Below are positions 19,054 to 28,699 of a stretch of DNA of 39,917 nt, piece after piece. Below the pieces are notes generated by a model. It was not told the origin of the DNA. It was given only the letters and a program-made list of their open reading frames with translations, and did not search any database. Made by a program: the position numbers and the translations under genes. Source of the stretch: Agmasoma carcini (nom. nud.) (Eukaryota; Microsporidia; Thelohaniidae); the NCBI GenBank assembly GCA_029232285.1, contig JAOXFI010000058.1, forward strand, positions 1 to 39,917, given 5' to 3'. Positions within the stretch are counted from its first letter, which is position 1. The number at the start of each line of letters is the position of its first letter.

Positions 19054-19725
19054 ATGAAGACAGTTATAATATTCAATAAAGAAAATAGCAAAAAAGCTAA
19101 AGATTTGTATGAAAAGTATTCTAAACATGATGAAAATGTTTATTTATATCCTATCAATGGTTTGATATGTCCTATAAAGTTTAGAGAATATGATTCTTTG
19201 ATTCTAATAGGAGATTTATGTTCTATTCATAAATTTGATAATATTGAAAATAGAGAAGATCATTTTTATTGTGATAAAACTAAATTTACAACTTTAGAGG
19301 ATAAAAGAGAAAAAACAATGGATGAATTAATGAAAATACATTTCTCAGTTGATAAAATAGGCAACAAACCAGGTGTTGTTTATTCACATGATTTATATTT
19401 TGAAAAAGCTTATCAAATAGCTAAAAAGATTAAAGGTTATTTATATAAACTTAATGATATATCAATAGAAAGGTTAGTAGCATTTGAAGGTATCGATTCT
19501 CTTATAATAGTTGATTGTCCTAATTTTAAATTTGAAGAAGATTTGCTTATTCCCATCATTCCTTATGAAAGTGTTGAATTTTATAAATCAGATGATAATG
19601 AGTGTAAAGTCAAAGATATAGTAAAGGTTGAATTACCACATGTTGATTTTGATGTTGAAGAGGAGGACAATACAATTTATGAAGGAAGATCAGGTATAGC
19701 ATGTGAATATAAAAATAAAGAATAA
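19054..19725 (+). CDS. DPH2: Dph2-like diphthamide biosynthesis protein, N-terminally reduced
   Basis: A 223-aa protein. In eukaryotes Dph1-Dph2 carry out the first step of diphthamide synthesis on a histidine of eEF2, using a radical [4Fe-4S] enzyme; Dph2 keeps Dph1 active. The stretch ERLVAFEGIDSLIIVDCP (about 145-162) matches the family's KLANFxxIDVFVxVACP, followed by the P(V/I)xPxE motif as PIIPYES. The C-terminus EGRSGIACEY matches the GRSGIAxxY ending of Dph2 proteins. The usual length is 400-530 aa; the first Dph domain is missing. Candidate cysteines are in GLICPIK, GDLCSIH, FYCDK and VDCP, so cluster binding is uncertain. Start supported by AAAAATTTTACT before the ATG. Confidence 0.65.
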   Translation: MKTVIIFNKENSKKAKDLYEKYSKHDENVYLYPINGLICPIKFREYDSLILIGDLCSIHKFDNIENREDHFYCDKTKFTTLEDKREKTMDELMKIHFSVDKIGNKPGVVYSHDLYFEKAYQIAKKIKGYLYKLNDISIERLVAFEGIDSLIIVDCPNFKFEEDLLIPIIPYESVEFYKSDDNECKVKDIVKVELPHVDFDVEEEDNTIYEGRSGIACEYKNKE

Positions 19726-19776
19726 ATTATATATTAAATAATATAAATTGATGAAGATATAAATATTTTTGTATTA

Positions 19777-19940
19777 TTTGACTAACTTGATTAACTAAGA
19801 TGATTGACTAACTTGATTAACTAAGATGACTGACTAACTTGATTAACTAAGATGACTGACTAACTTGATTAACTAAGATGACTGACTAACCTGACTAATC
19901 TGTCTTACTAACCTGACTGACTAATCTGTCTAACTAAACT
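19777..19940. repeat. Minisatellite, 26-bp unit with CTAAC/GTTAG core
   Basis: Four near-perfect 26-bp copies of GACTGACTAACTTGATTAAC followed by TAAGAT, then decayed copies (CTGACTAATCTGTC). It lies in the convergent spacer between the Dph2-like and J-like genes. Its complement reads TTAGTTAATCAAGTTAGTCAG, closely similar to the arrays at 17.3 and 22.1 kb. Confidence 0.9.
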
Positions 19941-20007
19941 AACACATAATCACATGCAGCCTCACACATAGTCAATCTTAAATAACCAACAAAAACACAA
20001 TAACAAT

Positions 20008-20463
20008 TTATTTTCCTAATATTTTCCTTATAATCCTAACTATTATCATTTCAGGTGCATTTCTCCTTCTACTTCTAAATAAATACCAAATAATCATATT
20101 CTTTATAAAGTTAACAAAATCAACTAAAATCAATACCAAAACAATAATAAGAGGAACTAAATATCCATAGCTTGATACATCTTCAAATGAGTGATTAATA
20201 TAATAAATATAATCATTCTTATTAGTTACTAATAAATTTTGAGCATTTTGAACTAAACGTGCATACTTTGCATCTTCTTTGTATGCTTTTGACCTTTGAA
20301 GCTTTCTCAAAGATTTCTGAATAACTTTATCATTTGAATACTCATTAATATTTAGAAATTCAAAATAGTTATCAATGTTAAGTTTTTTACGTAATTCTTT
20401 TGTCATTTTATCCACAGAGTAATAATCTAACCTACAGAACAAACTCAAGATCAACAAAAACAT
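20008..20463 (-). CDS. J-like membrane protein lacking HPD (probable ER)
   Basis: A 151-aa protein. Residues 1-13 (MFLLILSLFCRLD) look like a signal peptide or anchor. A segment of about 60 residues follows (NYFEFLNINEYSNDKVIQKSLRKL ... YARLVQNAQNLLVTNKND) with the helix pattern of a J domain: Y-E-LN, then a helix of the S-xxKSLRKL type, then a helix ending in LLxxxxxDxYY. The HPD tripeptide that stimulates Hsp70 ATPase is missing, so it would be J-like and not a functional J protein. A strong membrane segment occurs at about 98-122 (YLVPLIIVLVLILVDFV), then a basic tail. ER J-proteins of the Erj5/Sec63 kind are the nearest idea. Start supported by AAAATTTTATCC before the ATG. Confidence 0.55.
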   Translation of the reverse strand: MFLLILSLFCRLDYYSVDKMTKELRKKLNIDNYFEFLNINEYSNDKVIQKSLRKLQRSKAYKEDAKYARLVQNAQNLLVTNKNDYIYYINHSFEDVSSYGYLVPLIIVLVLILVDFVNFIKNMIIWYLFRSRRRNAPEMIIVRIIRKILGK

Positions 20464-20928
20464 GGATAAAATTTTATAAACAAAAATATTTTAAATTTTT
20501 TATATGAAATACAAATAATTGATAATGTTAGTTAGTTATATAAATTATAAAAAATGTTTTATTATTAGAATCTTAATATTTAATCATTACTTGTGATGAA
20601 TGACATTGAAATAAGGTAAGCTAATTAATCTAACAATATGATATCTTATCTTAAAGCATTTAAATCACATCAATAGATATACTACACTAACTAGCATATA
20701 CTAGACTATTACTAACTAATCTGACTAACTGATTAACATATACCAAATATCATTATATACTATCTAAAATATATATACATATTAACTAACTTTAATCAAC
20801 ATACCATATCTATCTAAGCATCAACTTTCAATTGTTCAACCAACCAAGTATGTAACAATCAATTTCTAAAACTATCTATAAACATTATTTTATTTATTAT
20901 TGGTCAACAAATATAGAAAAAGAAAATA
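20464..20928. other. Divergent spacer, J-like gene / SLC35-type transporter
   Basis: AT-rich, with loosely repeated CTAACTAATCTGACTAACTG motifs near 20.68-20.75 kb, another weak trace of the GTTAG/CTAAC theme. No gene seen. Confidence 0.4.
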
Positions 20929-21819
20929 ATGAACTTTTCTATGAAACAATTGAAACTATTTGCGTATTTCATTTCTTACATGGTCATAACAGTATCACTA
21001 GGCTTTGCTGTATCAATATTACTATCAAACCCAAACTTTACATGTCCAATTCTTAAGGCATCAATAACTTCATATATTTCATTCTTTATCACTTTGTTTT
21101 TAGTCAAGAAAAACTACATAGAAGATAAAAATGTGTTGGTTGATCCTCCCTTAAAGCTTATAGTTGCTATAATATCTGCCGTTGATACCGCACTCACTAT
21201 GTATGCAATTAGAAATACTAAATATGCATATTTTGTACTTGTTAAATCAGCATCACCTGTTTTTATTGCTGTTCTTAGTGTTATATTTAAGTTAAAGACT
21301 TTTAATTTAAAAACTATACAAACAATACCACTTATTGCCTTTGGAACATTTTTGATGCAATATAAGAATAGTCAAGTTGATCATTTATCATTATTATTCA
21401 TAATATGCTTATTAGGAAGTCTAAAATGGGTTTTAGTAGCTAAATTACTTAATTATGGTGCTTTTCATACAATTTTAAGTATAAGTTTGTATACTGGATT
21501 GATATTAAGTGTTTTGAGTATTGTTTATGAAGGTTTTAGCTTTGTGATATTGATCCCATACAATTTAGATAATCTAAAGTTGCTAATTTATGTTTTATTT
21601 CTTAGTGTATGCTCATATGTGATGTTTTTATTAGAGTTGAGTATAGTAAAGGAGGCATCAGTGTTGTATTTTAGTATTCTTAAGTGTTTAAATGAGATAG
21701 TGATAGTATCAATATCTACATTGTGGCATAATGTACAATTATCAATGATTAATAAGCTAGGAGTAGGTATGAGCATAGTAGGAATTATTTTATATAATTT
21801 GTATGAAAGTGATAGATAA
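20929..21819 (+). CDS. SLC35-type (NST/TPT family) transporter, SLC35C2/YMD8-like
   Basis: A 296-aa membrane protein of the drug/metabolite transporter superfamily with about nine or ten hydrophobic helices. Family signatures: VLVKSASPVF (about 105-114), the counterpart of the VKSSTPVF motif; GTFLMQYKNSQVD with LLGSLKWVL (about 138-170), close to the SLC35C2 GLFMFTYKxTQF...GxRWxL; and the last two helices KEASVLYFSILKCLNEIV and MINKLGVGMSIVGIILYNLY, the typical LNxxGxxxSxxGxxxYNxxK end. Such carriers exchange nucleotide sugars or related phosphates across Golgi/ER membranes. The substrate cannot be told by eye. Unlike most neighbours it lacks a clear AAATTT box; the first ATG is used, with a second at codon 5. 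Confidence 0.75.
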   Translation: MNFSMKQLKLFAYFISYMVITVSLGFAVSILLSNPNFTCPILKASITSYISFFITLFLVKKNYIEDKNVLVDPPLKLIVAIISAVDTALTMYAIRNTKYAYFVLVKSASPVFIAVLSVIFKLKTFNLKTIQTIPLIAFGTFLMQYKNSQVDHLSLLFIICLLGSLKWVLVAKLLNYGAFHTILSISLYTGLILSVLSIVYEGFSFVILIPYNLDNLKLLIYVLFLSVCSYVMFLLELSIVKEASVLYFSILKCLNEIVIVSISTLWHNVQLSMINKLGVGMSIVGIILYNLYESDR

Positions 21820-22030
21820 AAAGGTTATAATGAATTTTATATTTTAATTAAAATAATGCATTTTAGATAAAGAGTGTGTTTATATATACTTTTTACTGTC
21901 TGTGAGTGTATTTTTGTATATAAATTCATTGTTTTTTATAAAGGTAAACAAATTATTTTTTTGATATTATAAAATAAATAAAAGAATTGTTTGATACAAT
22001 ATTTAACTAGCTAAGGTATGGTTGTTAATA

Positions 22031-22366
22031 ATTAGTTAGGTTAGTAAGGTTAGTTAGTCAAGTTAGTTAGGTTAGTTAGTTAATCAGTTAGGTTAGTTAA
22101 TCAGTTAGGTTAGTTAATCAGTTAGGTTAGTTAATCAGTTAGGTTAGTTAGTTAGGTTAGTTAGTTAGTTAATCAGTTAGGTTAGTTAGTTAGTTAATCA
22201 GTTAGGTTAGTTAGTTAGTTAATCAGTTAGGTTAGTTAGGTTAGTTAGTTAAGTTAGGTCAGGTTAGTTAATCAGTTAGGTTAGTTAGTTAGGTTAGTTA
22301 GTTAAGTTAGGTCAGGTTAGTTACTCAAGTTAGTTAGTCAGTTAGGTTAGTTAATCAGATTAGGTT
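22031..22366. repeat. Minisatellite, GGTTAGTTAGTTAATCAGTTA type
   Basis: The largest tandem array of the window, about 335 bp. Units of 17-25 bp are made of shuffled blocks GGTTAGTTA, ATCAGTTA and GTTAGTTA. Blocks often read TTAGGTTAG, so the array is rich in telomere-like TTAGG. It lies in the convergent spacer between the transporter gene and the 77-aa gene. Confidence 0.92.
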
Positions 22367-22586
22367 ATTTAGCATTTATCAATTTTTTATATCTTCTTAT
22401 GATTTGTATTATAGCAATTAAGTAATGTTTATAAATATTGATCAGATATACTCATTACGCATGATATTATAATACATTTATATATTTTAACCAAGTATTA
22501 TTGATCTATATGTATCAACTTAATCAATATTTATAACTTAAATGATAATTTCAGTTACTGTACATATTCCCTAAAATTTAAAAAAA

Positions 22587-22820
22587 TTATCCAGAATTAT
22601 TTATTATGACAGATTCACCTTCTCTATTTTGGGTATTATTTCTATGATTATTACTACAAGCATCTATAAGTTTTAATATAATCATTACTAAAAAGTAGGC
22701 TAAGACAAGAAACATAACAACATATATAGTTGTATAAAATAAAACTAATACAAAAGCTTGATCGTTTGATTTTTTACTATTTCCATTCAACCAATCAACA
22801 AATTCACCATGAGTAACCAT
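22587..22820 (-). CDS. Unrecognised 77-aa single-pass membrane protein
   Basis: A short frame starting MVTHGEFVDWLNG, with one long hydrophobic helix at about 22-50 (AFVLVLFYTTIYVVMFLVLA), then a polar, Asn-rich tail (NNHRNNTQNREGES). There is no signal peptide, so the helix itself should be the anchor. AATTTTTTG lies 14-22 bp before the ATG, similar in place to the start signal of other genes. It is the last apparent core-type gene before the transposon zone. Function unknown; a small ER or Golgi accessory protein would fit. Confidence 0.55.
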   Translation of the reverse strand: MVTHGEFVDWLNGNSKKSNDQAFVLVLFYTTIYVVMFLVLAYFLVMIILKLIDACSNNHRNNTQNREGESVIINNSG

Positions 22821-23880
22821 GAATTCAAAACAAAAAATTATTTAAATGTCAAAAATATATTAAAAATAAACAAAAACATTATTTTAATAAATTGTTAAAT
22901 AAATATTTGGTATAAATTTTTAGTTATTTATCAGTTGAAACCCCAAATATTTATCATAAATTAACTATTATTAAAATATGTCAAATGTATAATCTAAAAA
23001 AATATATATTAAAAATAAATAAATAATAAATAAAGATTTTATTTAAAGATAGTTAATATAATAAGATATAGAATAATTGTTTATAGTATAAAAGCTTGAT
23101 GTTATGGATTTATATAATAAATTGAGAAGTAATGTTTATGGTCTTTTTATTCAAGAAAATCATAAGACATAAAAAATATATAAAGAGGAAAGAAATAAAA
23201 ACATAAACTTAATATTATTTTATAAAATACCAACAAAAGCAACATGAATTCATTCTTAAACTATATTAGATGGTAAATAAACTACTTAAGATAGTGTTTT
23301 ACTAATTTTATTGCCCAGTCATAGAACGGCCTATATCATCTAAATATTAAAGTATAGGTTGATATAAAAATATTTTTTTAGTACTTTTTACTAATTTAAA
23401 ATAAGATTTGTTGTTCCAAATATAACATTGTTTATTTAAAAATAACATTTTATTTACATCTTAACACATTTTTTCTTATTGATTGCATATTTATAGCAAT
23501 TGTTGAATGTTCAATTACCTACGTGTTAATACCCGTAGAGTTATCAACAAAAATTCATATTAATGGCAAACAGTGATATGGAAGTAGCATTGTCTCTCAA
23601 CTTTGAGTAACTTGGTGATCCATCTGTCCAAATTATTGAATTAGCTGCTACTTGATTTTAAATACTTGATGTTAGTGTAACAGCTAATGCATATGCGATT
23701 ATTCACTCTAAATTTTTCTTCGATTTTTATTATTATCAAAGAATCATCCTTGTAATTAGATGATCTACAGCGGTGACTTTTACATATATAATTTTATCTG
23801 GAACGTTAGTTTAAAACACAATTTTTAAAAATATTCAAAATAGATATTATACTTGTAGTGTCTAATAACACCCTCAATTC
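22821..23880. other. Gene-free start of the transposon zone
   Basis: About 1 kb of AT-rich DNA. From about 23.5 kb on it probably belongs to the tail of the Merlin relic that follows (its C-terminal part would run this way on the minus strand), but no clear motif remains. Confidence 0.4.
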
Positions 23881-24320
23881 ATAATCTTATACAGATTTTC
23901 AAACATTACACTTCTTCTTTTTTAAATTAGTTTTCAAGGCAGCCCAAACACCTTCAACTGTATTAATATACACCCTTTTTTGTTTCTAAACCTACTGTGC
24001 GGTTGATTATTAAATGAATATAATTTGAATTTAGGATCGATAAGAATAAATTTTGATTGTTTTTATCAAGCCTGTTCATTTATTGATGTACTATCACTAA
24101 ACAACTACATTTATTACATAAAAAACGAATTTTTGTTAATAATATTTAAATAAAATTGTGTTTTTTAAAGGATTATTTATTTTATAAAATAACGTAAAAA
24201 TTTAATTTTCTAGAAAGGGAGGTTAACCTTTTTGTTGTTAACGATTAGTTCATTACAATCCTCCTCTAAAAAGTCAAATTGGATGAAAAATTCCAATACG
24301 GTCTCTATCGGTAAGTCTTA
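23880..24320 (-). mobile_element. Merlin (ISXO2-like) transposase relic, internally deleted
   Basis: On the minus strand, 23.93-24.0 kb encodes INRTVG, then GVYINTVEGVWAALKTNLKK, which matches the C-terminal Merlin block VNHSxxFVxPxTGVHTNTIExxWxxLK, including the catalytic Glu. About 300 bp upstream, 24.23-24.31 kb encodes LPIETVLEFFIQFDFLEED, which resembles the N-terminal helix of these transposases. The central DDE part between them is missing or unreadable. Ends were not found. Confidence 0.65.
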
Positions 24321-24989
24321 ATATTTTTTTAAATGAAATCATAGAAATAATATTTACACCTTTTTATTATAAATGTTTTTGTTGCTTTTGATCAGCAGAT
24401 GCAAAGTTGGGGCTTATGTTTAACTTCCAGATTAAACAATATAAGTTTATGTTAAAATCTGAGACGATTAATTAATTTATTTTTTGTTAGAATGGGTAAT
24501 TTTATTTTAATCTGAATGTAAAGGTTATATTTACGAAATAAAAATAACAGTGCATACTATATTATTTTCTTTGGTATTAGATTATTATTAACAAGTTTAT
24601 AATGACAAGAAAACAACATTAAAATAACATTGAATTATCAGAATTTTGACATATTTGGGGTTTAAAATAAAAATATTATATAAAAATACTGATAAAGATA
24701 TAAAATTTATAGTTACAATTGTTTAAAATATATTGCCATAGGGCATGGCGTATCAAGCCTTAGTAAATATCTTACGTATAAGATTTGATCTCAATATATT
24801 TATTTAAATTCATCTTGTGATTCTGGGTGATGTTTTGAGCCACTCTTTGAACTACCATTAGGGTAGTATAATTTTTGATATTTATAGGTGGTGCCTGTAG
24901 TTTTTGTATTCACAATCGCGACCTGTATCTCCTGTGCCCGCCACAAATTTTATTAACATTTTTACCTTGTTTTTTGTGAAAGTATTTTG
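24321..24989. other. Non-coding stretch, includes probable 3' end of the hAT element
   Basis: No gene. TTATAGG at 24882-24888 matches the flank of the hAT-type terminal repeat at 30.57 kb and could mark the left end of the hAT element. Confidence 0.3.
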
Positions 24990-26571
24990 ATATCTGGTTA
25001 TATCATATTTGTTCTAAATTTATATTTGTTATTTGAATTATTGTGGAATTCTTGATCTGAGTTAAGTACAAGAAAGTAGATTCACAACAATAGGATGTAG
25101 AAATTGCAATATCAATCAACGTACATGTTCACGAAGAAAAGGTTATTCTATAACCACCTTATAAATTTCAAACTTATTCTTAAAAAATATCAATATATTA
25201 CATTTAGAATACTTAAGGATCATTTGATATATTAACTAAGTGTGGTTGAAATAGAAGTTTTAAAGTGGTATCATGTCTTTCAAAATCATCAAACCTTTTG
25301 TTGTATTTCACTATTAATGAGTTTATAACTAACTCGTATTTTTCAAAAGATTGAACTTTGGTTCTGTTGTATTAACGAGGGTACGGTAAATTAATAGGGT
25401 CAGAAGAAAAATTCATAAATATAAAATAAATATAACTGTCATGAGTAGCAACCATAGACTGTCAATAGATTCTATGGCCACTGAATTTACTTGTGAAACA
25501 CAAAAAACTAAGCAATAAAAAGAGAAATGACAAAATCTACATGTCTTTAGAGATATATAAAAAGATTATTAAATATATTTATATACAACACCTACTATAA
25601 TAGTAAGTTAACTGAAGCGTCTAGTAATAACAAATAATTCAGAAGATTTTATAAATTGCAATTATTGACATTTAATAACCAAAAATTAATCATGTTTTAT
25701 GTTGGCAATTTTTGGGTTTTAAGAAAATAATAAATACACACCAAATTATCAACTATTTACATAAATTTTACACTCCAAAAACATGCTTAAATTATAGATA
25801 CTAAATATCAATATTCAAATTTTATACATTTATAGTATACTCTTCAATATTATTTGTTATTTTTCTACTAATAACTTAAACGCCTTTATTTTATATATTT
25901 GAAAAAAAACCATGTCCCTGTAAATACAACAAACCGATCATTTTATATATTATTTTAATCGTAAATTAAAAAGTAGTACTTTAAATTTTGATCTTAGGTG
26001 AGGGTAAATTGTATTATATTAATTTTTTCCATAAATGCTTAAACTTTTTGCCATATATCGTATATTGATTCATTTTTTATTTTGAGATTATGTCGCAAAA
26101 AAAACATATCTCTATAAGAAACACAAATCTGATAAAATACATTATCTGTTGTTATACCATAAAATCCAATGCTCTATTTAATTAATAATATAATTTTGTT
26201 TAACATTTTATCTTGTGGTAACTGAATTATTTTTGTGTGATTAGGCAAATATATACTAACCAAATCATTATCTAACCTTTGTTGTTCAAAATTATCAGTG
26301 TTTAGCCGATTTTCTCTCAAATAATTAACAATACTAACAACTTTTTGTAAAAAATCGTTTATAAATTTTGATTTTGCGCACAGATTCTGATGATGCAAAA
26401 TATAATGATAAAACAAATATGTGTATTTTATTTTTTAAATATGCTATAAATCCTCCATTCTTAGTCATTATGGCTGAAGCACCATCTGTGCAATCACTTA
26501 CTAAATTATCAAACTTTAATATGCATTATAAGACTGCTTTTTAAGTTATTGTTATAACGTTTCACGATCTA

Positions 26572-27833
26572 CTTTCCAGTTGTTGCAACCATATTTCCAT
26601 TATTTCAATCAAGTTTCCAATATTTTTAATCGTTGTAACCATGGTTCCAATAAAACGCTAAACTTTATAATTCTTAATTATTTCAAACTATATGATCAAG
26701 AGAAACCATGTTCGTTTGTAAAATGAATAAAGGTAAAGGATATTGGCAAAAATCAGGCAGGATGGTCAATCAAATATATTTAAAAAGCCCTGAAATAAAA
26801 TTATTTTCTGTCGTAAAGGTGATCAATAACTATCAAAGGATTGGGTAAATAACTTTAAAACAACAGGGTGGTGGCCTTTAGTTCTTAGCTTGATTCTGAT
26901 CAAAAGGAAAAGCAGGTTGATCAAAATTTCTTTTTTCACTAAAGAAATTCTGTGAAAGAATTAAAGCAACTTTAAACCTCCAAATTTTTGTAGCACAGTT
27001 GATAGCTGCTTAAAAGAGTTTTATCACATTATGAAACAGACGAAAATAGTCCTCCCCTGCCCCTCGGAACACATAAACCAAAATCAGGAAACGTTCGTCT
27101 TGTGCACAAACGTTTCGTAAGCATGAAATAACTCATAACTCGATTAACCCGTGTTTTTAGACGAGATTAGTTTTGCTGTAGTATCTAGAGAGAAAAAGGC
27201 AGGTCCTTAATTAGAACATCAGCTTTCGTAGATGTGCCTGTGGTAAAAACAACGAAATATTTCTGTTCTTGCTGCCATGAACTCTATGATATGAAATACC
27301 ATAGAGTTCATGATAGGCCTTACCAAGGAAAGACTTTAAGACTTATCTTATTGTTCTTAAAGTTGCTTGTGTTTATAAATGCATTTTTGATCCAATTTTC
27401 ATAATGAATAATGCCCGTATACACCATTACAAAAGCTTGATTGAGACCATTAACAGTCTAAGTTTAAAGATCGAATACCTTCTACAATATTCATCTTTCT
27501 TGATCCAATCGAGAATCGCTTCTCTAAATGGAAGAATTTTGTTATTAAAAGAAAAGCAAAAAGGAATCAGTATTTAAGGTTTTAATTGAATCTACTTTTG
27601 AGAAAATAAGTGCTTAGGATTGTAATGGGTATTTTATAAAGATATTGAGATATATCATCAAGTCGAAAAGACAAGAAAACATTTTTTGAATAAATGATTT
27701 TAAGAATTTGCTGGCCTTTATTATATTAATTAAAAAAAATATTAGAGGCTTGATTGAAACGATTAAGATGTTGATTGCAAATATTATAAAAAATAAAAAT
27801 ATTATTGGAAACTTGATTGAAACAATTGGAAAG
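26572..27833 (+). mobile_element. Tc1/mariner (IS630-type) element, dead, bounded by TA
   Basis: A 1,262-bp insertion. Its ends read CTTTCCAGTTGTT on the left and, as complement, CTTTCCAATTGTT on the right, each flanked by TA (26570-26571 and 27834-27835), the duplication made by this superfamily. Each end contains several imperfect copies of a TTTCCA-TT-TTTCAATCAAG unit. The plus strand encodes a broken DDE transposase: FLDEISFAVVSREKKGRS (from 27154), VHDRPYQGKTL (27.31 kb), IMNNARIHHYKSLIE (27401-27445), and YSSFLDPIENRFSKWKN (27.49-27.54 kb). The second catalytic Asp of the usual DNARIH is Asn; the third position, Glu in DPIE, is kept. Frameshifts and stops make it inactive. It sits within the hAT transposase. 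Confidence 0.88.
27276..27312. repeat. 13-bp perfect hairpin inside the Tc1 transposase
   Basis: CATGAACTCTATG (27276-27288) and its exact complement CATAGAGTTCATG (27300-27312) are separated by 11 nt. It lies within the coding region, between the first and second catalytic motifs, where family members read an ordinary beta-strand segment. The loop is ATATGAAATAC. Confidence 0.8.
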
Positions 27834-28460
27834 TAATTGTAAAACCCTATAATATCTATGCATCGTGTTTGTCTTTTAAGAATACTCATAGCAAATAATT
27901 ATTTGTATACTTCAAAATAATCTGTTACTATGCAGATAAAACATATTATATATATTTACAGTAGAATATGTTGAATCATTTAGAGCTAAAGAATAAAGCA
28001 CATTATTTTTAATTTTTACATTCCCACTCAATCGTATTGTCAGACTGTATTTATTCTTCATAAAAGTGTGACCTCTTTATATTTGACAATTTTATCTGGG
28101 TCAATATGCTTAACCACGTTTTAAATATATTCTTTCATCAACAAAATTTTGAATTAATTTTTCAAGCAGATATGCAACCTTTTAACTAGCTTATACCGCA
28201 ATATTAGCTTGGTGTAACATTAAACGAGTATAGTCATTTGTTTTCCTCTAGCTTATTAAAGATCTTGCAATGCTTTAATACATAATAACCTTCTAATTTA
28301 TCATGTGTATTATCATTATTTAAGTATAATATTGTTTACCATTAGACTTCTTAACTGATACAATAATTCTATCACAGAGGAAGCAAGACATTTTACTCTC
28401 ATTATTTACTAAAATTACAACTCTCATCCTTTATTAAGTTTTTTTAAACTAAATTTTTGT

Positions 28461-28699
28461 ATATTATGGATTCAAAAAAAAACAAGAATTAAATAAAATA
28501 AGAAAAAGATAAATCATTAAAATTATGTTTATCTTTGAGTATAGTAGGATTTGTGTTTAATACAGTTTTATAGCATGAGTATAATATTAACATTTTTATT
28601 ACAAACTATAATAAGAGAGGTTTTGACTGAGATGGAGCCTAAAATCAATTCAATAGTATATTGCTTACAATCATTGTTATACAATACAAAACCGCTACA
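28461..28699. other. Short non-coding gap within the hAT element
   Basis: Sequence between the hAT zinc finger and the Merlin relic; no motif found. It would be 5' untranslated or flank of the hAT transposase. Confidence 0.3.

Larger units (their letters stand above)
24990..28460 (-). mobile_element. hAT transposon relic, ZBED5/GTF2IRD2-like transposase, interrupted
   Basis: On the minus strand a decayed hAT transposase can be followed from high to low coordinates. A BED-like zinc finger comes first (MSCFLCDRIIVS, about 28.38 kb). Then AYLLEKLIQNF (about 28.15 kb) and VVKHIDPDKIVKYKEVTLL (about 28.1 kb). Then SLALNDST (about 27.98 kb) in the place of SLALDESTD, with the first catalytic Asp changed to Asn. 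A 1.26-kb Tc1 insertion follows (26572-27833). Next come VSDCTDGASAIMTKNGG (26.44-26.49 kb) and HHQNLCAKSKFINDFLQKVV...VNYLRENRLN (26.3-26.4 kb). Then YNKRFDDFERHDTTLKLLF (25.27-25.33 kb), and finally the dimerisation segment CCESTFLYLTQIKN (25.04-25.09 kb). Many stops. This architecture is that of hAT elements best known from animals and their domesticated genes ZBED5 and GTF2IRD2. Confidence 0.8.

Noticed and set aside
16440..22366. CRISPR-like or origin-like arrays
   Set aside because: The repeats are directly adjacent, with no unique spacers, and the genome is eukaryotic; they are minisatellites.
27092..27120. Inverted repeat GAAACGTT...AACGTTTC around TTGTGCACAA
   Set aside because: Only 8-bp arms, within the decayed Tc1 transposase; not distinguishable from chance, unlike the 13-bp hairpin nearby.
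27614..27889. 91-aa minus-strand frame starting MSILKRQTRC
   Set aside because: Its first part is a piece of the interrupted hAT transposase and the rest reads backwards through the Tc1 terminal repeat; not a gene.
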